From: Gammaproteobacteria bacterium
GTDB taxonomy: Bacteria; Pseudomonadota; Gammaproteobacteria; UBA6429; Thiohalophilaceae
Direction: 5' to 3'
DNA length: 8,028 bases
NCBI GenBank assembly: GCA_011052165.1
Contig: DRJN01000039.1
Coordinates: 1-8,028 of the forward strand
Every line of letters begins with the position of its first letter. Position 1 is the first letter of the stretch. The notes under the pieces are model-generated. The model ran no database searches. It was not told the origin of the DNA and saw only the letters and a program-made list of their open reading frames with translations. Shown here one piece after another: positions 1 to 6,605 of this stretch. Position numbers and translations under genes: made by a program.

Positions 1-83
1 AGTATTTGCATCATAGCCCCCTCTCCCTCTGGGAGAGGGTTGGGGTGAGGGGATAAAATACATCCGAATACTTATGCAACGAT
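1..83 (-). repeat. MITE-like palindromic repeat element, left copy (cut by window edge)
   Basis: The reverse complement of positions 1-88 matches 7930-8017 without gaps and with three mismatches (positions 30, 64 and 66), so this is the same element as the complete right-hand copy, in opposite orientation. About 11 bp of its outer terminal repeat lie beyond the window start. The inner terminal repeat is at 62-83 and differs at two positions from the perfect 22-bp form. The core has a 9-bp perfect stem, CCCTCTCCC (19-27) with GGGAGAGGG (31-39), around a 3-nt loop. No coding capacity is seen, so any movement would need a transposase supplied elsewhere. The CCTCACCCCAACCCTCTCCC-type core resembles short GC-rich dispersed repeats common in proteobacteria. 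Confidence 0.85.
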
Positions 84-109
84 TGATACTAAAAGTTTGC
101 CCTGCCTCC

Positions 110-118
110 TGCTATACT
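110..118 (+). promoter_or_regulatory. Putative extended -10 promoter of hemN
   Basis: TGCTATACT matches the extended -10 form (TGn followed by TATAAT with one mismatch). No good -35 hexamer lies 16-18 bp upstream, which fits an extended -10 promoter. Transcription would begin near 125 and give a 5' leader of about 24 nt before the ATG at 149. The motif lies just outside the left repeat element, so the element ends immediately upstream of the promoter. Confidence 0.4.
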
Positions 119-148
119 GCAACGTCCACCTTAGCTTCGAAGAACATC

Positions 149-1528
149 ATGTCTGAGATTATATTTGATTCCGATTTGATCCGCCGTTATGACAAGGCGG
201 GTCCGCGTTATACTTCCTATCCGACTGCGGTACAGTTTCATACCGACTTCAGTATTGGCGACTACCGGGTGCAGGTTGAAGCCAGCAATGCCTCGGGTCG
301 TGATTTGTCTCTCTATTTTCATATCCCTTTCTGCGACACTATCTGTTTTTTTTGCGGCTGTAACAAAATCGCGACCAAGGACCGAAGCCGGGCCGAACCC
401 TATTTGCGCCGGGTTTATAAAGAGCTGGCTATGCAGAGCGAGCTGTTCGATCCGGACCGCAAGGTAAGGCAGTTGCATTGGGGTGGTGGCACACCCACCT
501 TTATCAGCCACGCTGAGATGCGTGAGCTGATGAAGGTAACGCGCCAGTATTTCAACCTGGCTGATGACAGCAAAGGGGAATACTCGATTGAAATCGACCC
601 GCGCGAGGCGACGGCCGAGACCATTGCCATTTTGCGCGAAGTCGGTTTTAACCGGATGAGTCTCGGGGTACAGGATTTTGATCCCGGCGTACAAAAGGCA
701 GTCAACCGGATCCAGTCTGAAGAAAAAACCTATGCCGTAATGGAAGCCGCACGTAAAGAAGGCTTTCATTCGGTCAGTCTGGATCTGATTTATGGTCTCC
801 CGCATCAGAGCCTCTCGACTTTTTCCGCCACACTGGAAAAAGTGCTGGCGATGAACCCGGATCGACTCTCCGTTTTTAATTACGCGCATTTGCCGGAGAT
901 CTTCAAGCCCCAGCGGCGTATTAATGAAAGCGACCTGCCCCGAGCCGACGAAAAACTGGCCATTCTGAAAAGCACCATCGAAACGCTGATCGCTGCAGGC
1001 TACGTGTATATCGGTATGGATCATTTTGCCAAACCGGATGATGAGCTGGCGATGGCCCAGGCCAATGGGTTGCTGTATCGAAATTTCCAGGGCTACTCCA
1101 CCCATGCGGACTGCGACCTGGTGGCGCTGGGAGTCACGTCGATCGGTATGGTGGGGGATTGCTATGTACAAAATCTCAAGCCCATGGACGATTACACGGC
1201 ACGCATCGATAACGATGACTTGGCTATTTTTCGGGGTATTAGCCTGTCCACTGACGATCTACTGCGGCGGGCGGTGATCAACCAGTTGATCTGTCACTTT
1301 GTACTGGACTTTGCCGATATTGAACAGCGATTCAAAATCAGCTTCGAAGACTATTTTTCCCGTGAGCTGGAAGATCTCAGACCCATGATGGATGACGGCC
1401 TGGTTGACATCAGCGGCCGGAGAATCACGGTAAGCTCTCCTGGAAAACTACTGATTCGCAATATCTGCATGGTGTTCGATATTTACCTTCGCAATAAAAC
1501 AGGGCAACGCTTTTCCAAAGTCATCTGA
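149..1528 (+). CDS. hemN: Oxygen-independent coproporphyrinogen III dehydrogenase (radical SAM)
   Basis: HemN is a cytoplasmic radical SAM enzyme that converts coproporphyrinogen III to protoporphyrinogen IX by two oxidative decarboxylations without oxygen (heme biosynthesis). The 459-residue product matches the usual length of about 457. Visible motifs are YTSYPTA (21-27), the 4Fe-4S/SAM motif CDTICFFC with C62, C66 and C69 followed by C71 (the same numbering as E. coli HemN), GGGTPT (112-117), and a C-terminal HemN domain. I chose the ATG at 149 because it gives the standard N-terminus; a weak GAAGA lies 5 nt upstream. An in-frame ATG at 74 would add 25 residues partly encoded by the repeat element and unlike the family. 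The gene stands alone and converges on the GGDEF/EAL gene. Codons for C66-C69 create a run of eight T. Identity is very secure. Confidence 0.97.
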   Translation: MSEIIFDSDLIRRYDKAGPRYTSYPTAVQFHTDFSIGDYRVQVEASNASGRDLSLYFHIPFCDTICFFCGCNKIATKDRSRAEPYLRRVYKELAMQSELFDPDRKVRQLHWGGGTPTFISHAEMRELMKVTRQYFNLADDSKGEYSIEIDPREATAETIAILREVGFNRMSLGVQDFDPGVQKAVNRIQSEEKTYAVMEAARKEGFHSVSLDLIYGLPHQSLSTFSATLEKVLAMNPDRLSVFNYAHLPEIFKPQRRINESDLPRADEKLAILKSTIETLIAAGYVYIGMDHFAKPDDELAMAQANGLLYRNFQGYSTHADCDLVALGVTSIGMVGDCYVQNLKPMDDYTARIDNDDLAIFRGISLSTDDLLRRAVINQLICHFVLDFADIEQRFKISFEDYFSRELEDLRPMMDDGLVDISGRRITVSSPGKLLIRNICMVFDIYLRNKTGQRFSKVI

Positions 1529-1538
1529 ACGGGTTCTT

Positions 1539-1595
1539 TGCCTTGCCTAAGTATTGGCATCACAGCCCCCTCGCCCCCGTGCGAGGGGGCAACCC
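1539..1595 (-). repeat. Decayed partial copy of the palindromic repeat element
   Basis: Positions 1539-1560 match the 22-bp terminal repeat of the complete element at 17 of 22 positions, and 1561-1572 match the next part of the left copy at 11 of 12. Beyond this the similarity reduces to a GC-rich hairpin, and the second half of the element (the TTGGGGTGAGGGG block and far terminal repeat) is absent or unrecognisable. It has the same orientation as the left copy. It lies in the 107-bp gap between two convergent stop codons, where insertion would do little harm. Confidence 0.7.
1565..1590. terminator. Strong GC-rich hairpin between convergent genes, possible bidirectional terminator
   Basis: GCCCCCTCGC (1565-1574) and GCGAGGGGGC (1581-1590) form a perfect 10-bp stem around a 6-nt loop. 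It lies 36 bp after the hemN stop and 45 bp after the GGDEF/EAL stop (in that gene's direction). There is no T tract on either strand, so classical intrinsic termination is doubtful. It could instead slow polymerase or protect mRNA 3' ends. The hairpin sits inside the decayed repeat copy. Confidence 0.45.
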
Positions 1596-1635
1596 ACAAA
1601 TTCTGCTGAAGAGCCAGATTCTCATGGCTGATCGC

Positions 1636-4038
1636 TCAGGAAGTTGCGGTTAAGATATTGTTACTGATTTCGGAAATATCTTTGGGCCGCTCGATGTGGA
1701 AGCCCTGGGCATAATGAATGCCGATGTCTTTCAGCATTTTCAGGGTTTCTTCATTTTCTACATATTCGGCAATGGTTTCAATGTTCATCATGGTGGCGAT
1801 ACGATGAATAGCGTCAACAAAGGCATGATCGATCCTGTCGTGGCAGATGTCGCGGACAAAACTACCGTCAATTTTCAGAAAGTCTACCGGCATGTTCTTG
1901 AGATAGGTAAAGGAACTCAGGCCGTTTCCAAAATCATCCAGAGCAAATTTGCAGCCCAGTTCCTTCGTTGAGGTGATAAAATGAATGGCCCTGCTCATGT
2001 TGGCAATGGCGGCGGTTTCGGTGATCTCAAAACACAGGTAATCAGGGGAACAGCGGCTGTTCAATATTTCTGTGCGCACATAGTCGAGAAAAGTGCTGTC
2101 GCTGAGTGATTGCCCCGAGAGGTTAATGGAGAAAAACAATTTTTCGGGAAGTTTCTCATCCTGAAATTCATAAAGCGTGGTCAGCGCGTTATGTACGACC
2201 CATTTATCAATCTCCTGAATGAGATCATAGCGTTCAGCGGCGGGTAGAAAGGCCATAGGCGGCACCAGTTTACCTTCACTGTCTTGCAGGCGGATCAGAA
2301 GTTCGCAGAAGTGCCCGTAGTGACTATGCTCGCTGATGGGAATGATTTTCTGACAGTGCAAAATAAAGGCATTGGTGTCCAGCGCCTGTTGAATATCCTT
2401 AACCCAGCGTATTTCTGTTTTGCGTTTTGAATACTCAAGATTATCTTCACGATAAATCTGAACCTGATTGCGGCCATTTTCCTTGGCGGTATAGCGGGCT
2501 GTATCCGCTGCGCTGAGTATATCCGATGCGCCGCCGGACTCGGCGGTTATCGGCACGAGACCGATGCTGACGCCTACTTCGAACGTGTTGTTGCCCCAGG
2601 GAAAACGGGTTTCCTTGATTGCGATGCGCATGATTTCAGCAATTCTATGCGCCTGTTCCTCATTACAACCTTCCAGCAGTACGCCGAATTCATCTCCCCC
2701 GAGGCGGGCGAGCACGTCACTTTTCCTCAGGAGAGGCAATAGTTTGTGCGCCAGTTGCTTCAACAGTTCGTCACCGGCGGCATGGCCGGCAGAATCGTTG
2801 ACGACCTTGAATTGATCCAGATCCAGATAACACAGCGCATGGGAGGTTTTTTCGTTACGGGCATTCTGAATGATCTGTCCCAGACGCCGCTCAAATTCAC
2901 GCCGGTTCACCAGTCCGGTGAGACTGTCATGCGTGGCCTGATAACTCAGTTTGTAGGACATGGAGCGCATTTCGCTGACGTCACGGAAAGTCAGAATGGC
3001 GCCAAATATGTCATGCCTGTCATCCATGATGGGCGCGGTGGTCAGTTCAATGGCGAATTCCTGACCATCTTTTCTGATTAAGACGATATCATCGGTAATG
3101 GAGAGAATAATATGCTCATTAAGGGCGATGCTAACCGGGTTTTCCGCTTCGAGATGGTTGATTTCAGAAATAATGCGAAAAATTTTCTGAAGAGGTTTAT
3201 TGAACGCACTCTTACAGGAATAGCCGGTCAAATGTTCGGCTACGGGGTTCATGAATTGTACATAACCCCGGTTGTTGGTGGTAATCACGGCGTCACCAAC
3301 GGATTGCAGGGTGACCTGGGCCAGTTCTTTTTCCCGGGTCAGGTTTTTTTCAATTCGCCTGATTCGACGGGTAGTATAAACAGCAATGGCGATACCCAGT
3401 AGCAGGGCCAGGCTGATTAAAACATAGAGTATGTTTTTTGTATGCCGATTTGACTGGGCGGCCAGCGTTTTGATTTCTGCAATGGATTCATGTTGCAGTT
3501 GTTGCAGTTGTGCAATATATTCAATCACCCTGTTTTGTGCCTGAATAGTTTTACCGGTCATCAGTTCCCGGGCTTGTTTCAGTTTTCCTTCTCTGGCGAG
3601 CTGGATCACCCGGTGCTGAATGGGAACAGTATAGTTTGATGCTGCAGCCTGTTGTTCCAGCAGCCGCTGTTCCTTTGCACTTAGATCCATGTCCTTGAAT
3701 TTGTTATAGGCAAGGCTGAATTCAGTTGCATCCTGGTTGTACTGCATGTAAGCATTATCCCTTTTGAAAGGATCAGCCTCGGTTATCATTATGTAGAGAT
3801 TGATGCTGCGTTCGCGGGCAGCCGTGTGCATGGTTCTGATTAGATCAAGTTTTACGCTTATTTTTTCAATAATGGCTTTAATATCTTCATGTGCATGGTT
3901 GGACTGGCTGATGCTGAAAAAACCGATACCGATATAGGTCAGTATCATAACGCTAAAGGCGAGGGACAGTAGCATGGGGCTGATGGAAGGGTGCGCATTC
4001 CTTACGGTGGGCTGTCTATGTTTCTTTGTATAAGTCAT
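1636..4038 (-). CDS. Membrane-bound sensor with PAS, GGDEF and EAL domains (c-di-GMP synthesis/breakdown)
   Basis: This 800-residue inner-membrane protein has a TM helix near 21-44, a mostly helical periplasmic region (about 45-200, resembling a four-helix-bundle chemoreceptor-type sensor), a second TM near 203-223, a basic juxtamembrane segment, a PAS domain with PAC-like end (about 240-357), GGDEF (about 365-530) and EAL (about 545-790). The cyclase motif GGDEF (447-451) and inhibitory RxxD site (R438-D441, five residues upstream) are intact. The phosphodiesterase residues also look complete: E579 in ELLIR, N639, E671, D701-D702 in DDFG, K722, E758 and Q778. Both activities are therefore possible, though which dominates cannot be read from sequence. 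The mRNA upstream of the ATG has no purine-rich ribosome binding site (CCCCTCCGCG precedes it), so translation may be weak; the next Met (22) has none either and would cut into TM1. A tandem GTTGCAGTT repeat (3492-3509) encodes a QLQQLQ stretch before TM2. Ligand and target process are unknown. Confidence 0.93.
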   Translation of the reverse strand: MTYTKKHRQPTVRNAHPSISPMLLSLAFSVMILTYIGIGFFSISQSNHAHEDIKAIIEKISVKLDLIRTMHTAARERSINLYIMITEADPFKRDNAYMQYNQDATEFSLAYNKFKDMDLSAKEQRLLEQQAAASNYTVPIQHRVIQLAREGKLKQARELMTGKTIQAQNRVIEYIAQLQQLQHESIAEIKTLAAQSNRHTKNILYVLISLALLLGIAIAVYTTRRIRRIEKNLTREKELAQVTLQSVGDAVITTNNRGYVQFMNPVAEHLTGYSCKSAFNKPLQKIFRIISEINHLEAENPVSIALNEHIILSITDDIVLIRKDGQEFAIELTTAPIMDDRHDIFGAILTFRDVSEMRSMSYKLSYQATHDSLTGLVNRREFERRLGQIIQNARNEKTSHALCYLDLDQFKVVNDSAGHAAGDELLKQLAHKLLPLLRKSDVLARLGGDEFGVLLEGCNEEQAHRIAEIMRIAIKETRFPWGNNTFEVGVSIGLVPITAESGGASDILSAADTARYTAKENGRNQVQIYREDNLEYSKRKTEIRWVKDIQQALDTNAFILHCQKIIPISEHSHYGHFCELLIRLQDSEGKLVPPMAFLPAAERYDLIQEIDKWVVHNALTTLYEFQDEKLPEKLFFSINLSGQSLSDSTFLDYVRTEILNSRCSPDYLCFEITETAAIANMSRAIHFITSTKELGCKFALDDFGNGLSSFTYLKNMPVDFLKIDGSFVRDICHDRIDHAFVDAIHRIATMMNIETIAEYVENEETLKMLKDIGIHYAQGFHIERPKDISEISNNILTATS

Positions 4039-4052
4039 CGCGGAGGGGTTAA

Positions 4053-4103
4053 TTTATCTGTTTCTGGCAGCGAGTATAATTTATAATCATTTTTATTTTA
4101 CAA
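4053..4103. promoter_or_regulatory. AT-rich divergent promoter region between the GGDEF/EAL gene and aroC
   Basis: On the plus strand, TATAAT (4075-4080) is a perfect -10 box, with TTTATC (4053-4058) 16 bp upstream as a poor -35. On the minus strand, TATACT (complement of 4073-4078) could be a -10 with TTGTAA (complement of 4098-4103) 19 bp upstream, giving a leader of roughly 30 nt for the GGDEF/EAL gene. The two -10 boxes overlap, so the promoters would compete. A second plus-strand candidate is GATAAT (4186-4191), close to the aroC start, with CTGTCT 16 bp upstream. The rest of the 176-bp gap shows no clear operator; the only other structure is a direct repeat AGATAAT at 4172-4178 and 4185-4191. 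Confidence 0.35.
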
Positions 4104-4214
4104 TGAAGGATAGCTATTAGCGGGTGCTGTTGTGCGCCAGGCAAAATGTCCAGGATCATGATACTGTCTCCAGATAATCATGTTAGATAATACGAATATT
4201 GAGAAACATCCCTC

Positions 4215-5312
4215 ATGTCAGGTAATAGTATAGGCAAAATATTCAGCGTCACAGGTTTTGGCGAAAGTCATGGCTCTGCGATAGGTTGTATCGTCGATGG
4301 GTGCCCCCCCGGGATGAGCTTATTGGAGTCTGATCTGCAGGTGGATCTTGACCGCAGAAAGCCGGGTGCCAGCCGCCATACCACCCAGCGGCGGGAACAG
4401 GATAAAGTACAGATTCTCTCCGGCGTTTTCGAAGGTAAAACGACGGGTGCGCCCATCGGTCTGATCATTCACAATACGGATCAGCGCTCCAACGATTATT
4501 CAAAAATCATGGATCGTTTCCGCCCGGGTCATGCCGATTACAGCTATCAGCAAAAATACGGCATTCGCGATTATCGCGGGGGCGGGCGGGCGTCTGCGCG
4601 GGAAACCGCCATGCGCGTGGCAGCGGGCGCCATTGCCAAAAAATATTTACAGGAAAAATACGCTATCGAAATACGCGGTTATATGGCGCAACTGGGATCG
4701 ATAAAAGCCGAAGCCTTTGACTGGAAAGCGGTGGCTGACAATGTATTCTTTTTTCCTGATGCCGCCAAAGTTGGCGAGTTGGAAGCCTATATGGATGCCC
4801 TGCGCAAACAAGGCAATTCCATTGGTGCGCGTATTAATATAGTCGCGACCGGCGTGCCGCCGGGACTGGGTGAGCCGATTTTCGACCGCCTGGATGCCGA
4901 ACTGGCGCATGCGCTGATGAGCATTAACGCTGTTAAGGGCGTGGAGATCGGTGCTGGTTTTGAATCAGTGGTGCAGAAGGGTACTGAGCACCGGGATGAG
5001 ATGACGCCCGAGGGCTTTCTTTCCAACCATGCCGGCGGCGTGCTGGGTGGCATTTCTTCCGGGCAGGATATTTTTGCCAGCATTGCCCTGAAACCCACTT
5101 CCAGCCTCAGATTGCCTTGCCACGGTGTGGACATTCATGGCAAACCCGTTGAGGTCGTCACCGAAGGCCGCCACGATCCCTGCGTCGGTATTCGCGCCAC
5201 GCCTATCGCGGAGGCCATGATGGCCATCGTGCTGATGGATCATGTGCTGCGCCACCGTGCTCAGAACATGGATGTCAATTCTGAAACACCGATTATACCC
5301 GCTTCTGTATGA
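4215..5312 (+). CDS. aroC: Chorismate synthase
   Basis: AroC catalyses the last step of the shikimate pathway, 1,4-elimination of phosphate from 5-enolpyruvylshikimate 3-phosphate to give chorismate, using reduced FMN. The 365 residues compare with about 361 in E. coli, and similarity runs from end to end. Signatures are GESHG (16-20, with H19), DLDRRKPG (44-51), RPGHADYSY (103-111, with H106), RDYRGGGRASARET (118-131), NAVKGVEIG (238-246), NHAGGVLGGISSG (271-283) and GRHDPCVGIRATPIAEAM (318-335). The start at 4215 gives the canonical MSGNSIG terminus; the ribosome binding site is weak (GAGA about 10 nt upstream). It is the first of three plus-strand genes. Its pathway has no evident link with the transporter or mqo that follow. 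No damage is seen. Identity is very secure. Confidence 0.98.
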   Translation: MSGNSIGKIFSVTGFGESHGSAIGCIVDGCPPGMSLLESDLQVDLDRRKPGASRHTTQRREQDKVQILSGVFEGKTTGAPIGLIIHNTDQRSNDYSKIMDRFRPGHADYSYQQKYGIRDYRGGGRASARETAMRVAAGAIAKKYLQEKYAIEIRGYMAQLGSIKAEAFDWKAVADNVFFFPDAAKVGELEAYMDALRKQGNSIGARINIVATGVPPGLGEPIFDRLDAELAHALMSINAVKGVEIGAGFESVVQKGTEHRDEMTPEGFLSNHAGGVLGGISSGQDIFASIALKPTSSLRLPCHGVDIHGKPVEVVTEGRHDPCVGIRATPIAEAMMAIVLMDHVLRHRAQNMDVNSETPIIPASV

Positions 5313-5338
5313 ACAGAGATTCAGGGGATGGACACACC

Positions 5339-5374
5339 ATGCCTCGTCCTTCGCACCTCGCCCCTCGTGCCTGA
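5339..5374 (+). CDS. Possible 11-codon leader ORF before the transporter gene
   Basis: ATG at 5339 opens a short frame encoding MPRPSHLAPRA and ends at TGA (5372-5374), three bases before the transporter ATG and in the same frame. An AGGGGA (5323-5328) lies 10 nt upstream as a fair ribosome binding site, while the transporter ATG itself is preceded by pyrimidine-rich sequence with none. This fits translational coupling by termination and re-initiation. The coding stretch is a degenerate run of CCTCG-like units, so it could equally be a non-coding repeat that happens to contain ATG and TGA. No peptide function is suggested. Confidence 0.3.
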   Translation: MPRPSHLAPRA

Positions 5375-5377
5375 TTT

Positions 5378-6517
5378 ATGCCCTACTGGCGTCTCTCGGG
5401 TTTCTATTTTTTCTACTTCACGAGTCTGGGGGCGTTGCTTCCCTACTGGAGTCTGTATCTCAAGTCACTGGGATTGAGTGTCGCGGATATTGGCAATCTC
5501 ATGGCTGTTCTTATGGCCACCAAAATTGTTTCACCCAATGTTTGGGGCTGGGTAGCGGATCACACTGGCCGGCGTATGGGCATCGTGCGGCTCGGTTGTC
5601 TGATTTCCATGCTGGCCTTTGCCGGGGTGCTGGCGGGGGACAGTTTTACCTGGCTGTTAGTGGTGCTGGTGGTATTCAGTTTTTTCTGGAATGCCACCTT
5701 GCCACAGTTTGAAGCCACTACGTTTTCCCATCTGGGCGATCAGGTTCATCGTTATAGCAGCATTCGTCTTTGGGGTTCCATTGGCTTTATCGTGGCGGTC
5801 TGGAGCCTGGGTCGCGTGCTGGAAGGCGATGGTATCAGTATGTTGCCCATGATCCTATTGGTGTTGTTTGCCGGGATCTGGCTGAGCAGCCTGATCGTGC
5901 CGGAAGAGGCGGCGGGGCATCTGAGCCTGGATCATGAACCTCTGCGCCGCCTGCTGTCGCGGCCCGAGGTGGTGGGTCTGTTGCTGGTCTGTTTTTTAAT
6001 GCAGGCCAGTCATGGACCCTACTATACATTCTATTCTATCTATTTACGGAGTTATGGCTATTCTCTTTCCGCGATCGGTAGTTTATGGGCGCTAAGCGTC
6101 GCGGCTGAGGTTGGAATTTTTCTGCTGATGCCACGGCTGGTTCCGCTGGTGGGTTTGCGTCGGCTGTTGCTGAGTAGTTTTCTACTGGCGGCTCTGCGCT
6201 GGTTGATCATTGCCCTGTACCCGCAATCTTTAGTGTTGATTATATTTGCCCAGTGCCTGCATGCCGCCAGTTTCGGTATCTATCATGCCGCTACGATACA
6301 ATATATTCACGGTTTCTTTACCGGTCGCCATCAGGGTAAGGGACAGGCGCTCTACAGTAGCGTGAGTTTTGGCGCCGGTGGCGCGCTGGGCAGTTTTTAC
6401 AGTGGTTATCTGTTTGAAGGCCTGGGTGCGCGCAGTATGTTTTTGGTCGCCATGCTGTTGGCGCTAAGTGGATTTTTGATTGCCTGGCGTTATCTTCCGC
6501 GAGTGTCTTTCCGCTAA
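5378..6517 (+). CDS. MFS transporter of the HcaT/MFS_1-like family
   Basis: This is a 379-residue inner-membrane protein with about 12 predicted hydrophobic segments and little else. The N-terminal YFTSLGALLPYWSLYLKSLG (13-32), the motif-A-like loop WGWVADHTGRR (56-66) between TM2 and TM3, RLWGSIGFIVAV (130-141) after the central N-half loop, and RWLIIALYPQS (274-284) resemble the HcaT group (3-phenylpropionate permease-like, MFS_1_like Pfam family), whose length is also close to 379. The family points to proton-coupled transport of a small organic solute, but the substrate cannot be assigned; homologues are often annotated simply as MFS transporters. The frame is closed by TGA at 5372, so the ATG at 5378 is the earliest start, and later Met codons would remove TM1. 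It follows aroC by 65 bp and precedes mqo by 88 bp, so it could share transcripts with either. Confidence 0.88.
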   Translation: MPYWRLSGFYFFYFTSLGALLPYWSLYLKSLGLSVADIGNLMAVLMATKIVSPNVWGWVADHTGRRMGIVRLGCLISMLAFAGVLAGDSFTWLLVVLVVFSFFWNATLPQFEATTFSHLGDQVHRYSSIRLWGSIGFIVAVWSLGRVLEGDGISMLPMILLVLFAGIWLSSLIVPEEAAGHLSLDHEPLRRLLSRPEVVGLLLVCFLMQASHGPYYTFYSIYLRSYGYSLSAIGSLWALSVAAEVGIFLLMPRLVPLVGLRRLLLSSFLLAALRWLIIALYPQSLVLIIFAQCLHAASFGIYHAATIQYIHGFFTGRHQGKGQALYSSVSFGAGGALGSFYSGYLFEGLGARSMFLVAMLLALSGFLIAWRYLPRVSFR

Positions 6518-6591
6518 GGGTATAAAATTAAATGGGGCATATTCAAGCATCTCCTGCTATGGTCGCTACTGCGGTTATTCTGGAAAAAAAC

Positions 6592-6596
6592 AGGAA
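6592..6596 (+). promoter_or_regulatory. Ribosome binding site that fixes the mqo start
   Basis: AGGAA lies 9 nt before the ATG at 6606. It supports that start over an upstream in-frame ATG at 6480, which lies inside the transporter gene, would add 42 residues unlike the family and has no comparable site. The rest of the 88-bp gap (6518-6605) holds an AT-rich TATAAA (6521-6526) without a matching -35, so a separate mqo promoter is possible but not shown. Confidence 0.6.
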
Positions 6597-6605
6597 CTGG
6601 ATGAA

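Noticed and set aside
83..96. Possible FNR/Anr box upstream of hemN (TTGAT at 83-87)
   Set aside because: Only one half-site is present; the second half (AAAGT instead of ATCAA) matches poorly, and the TTGAT spans the edge of the repeat element and is also present at the right copy.
131..1171. Long minus-strand open frame (346 codons) opposite hemN
   Set aside because: It is fully antisense to an unmistakable hemN, resembles no family I know, and is low in typical domain motifs; long antisense frames are common opposite genes with biased third positions.
2746..3402. Plus-strand open frames opposite the GGDEF/EAL gene
   Set aside because: They lie inside conserved PAS and GGDEF coding sequence on the other strand and have no recognisable protein features.
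5242..5712. 156-codon plus-strand frame overlapping the end of aroC and the start of the transporter
   Set aside because: It is an out-of-frame reading of two well-supported genes; its apparent hydrophobic stretch comes from the transporter's TM-coding DNA.
6480..6605. Upstream in-frame start for mqo at 6480
   Set aside because: The 42 extra residues overlap the transporter gene, do not resemble Mqo N-termini and have no ribosome binding site, whereas the ATG at 6606 has AGGAA 9 nt upstream.
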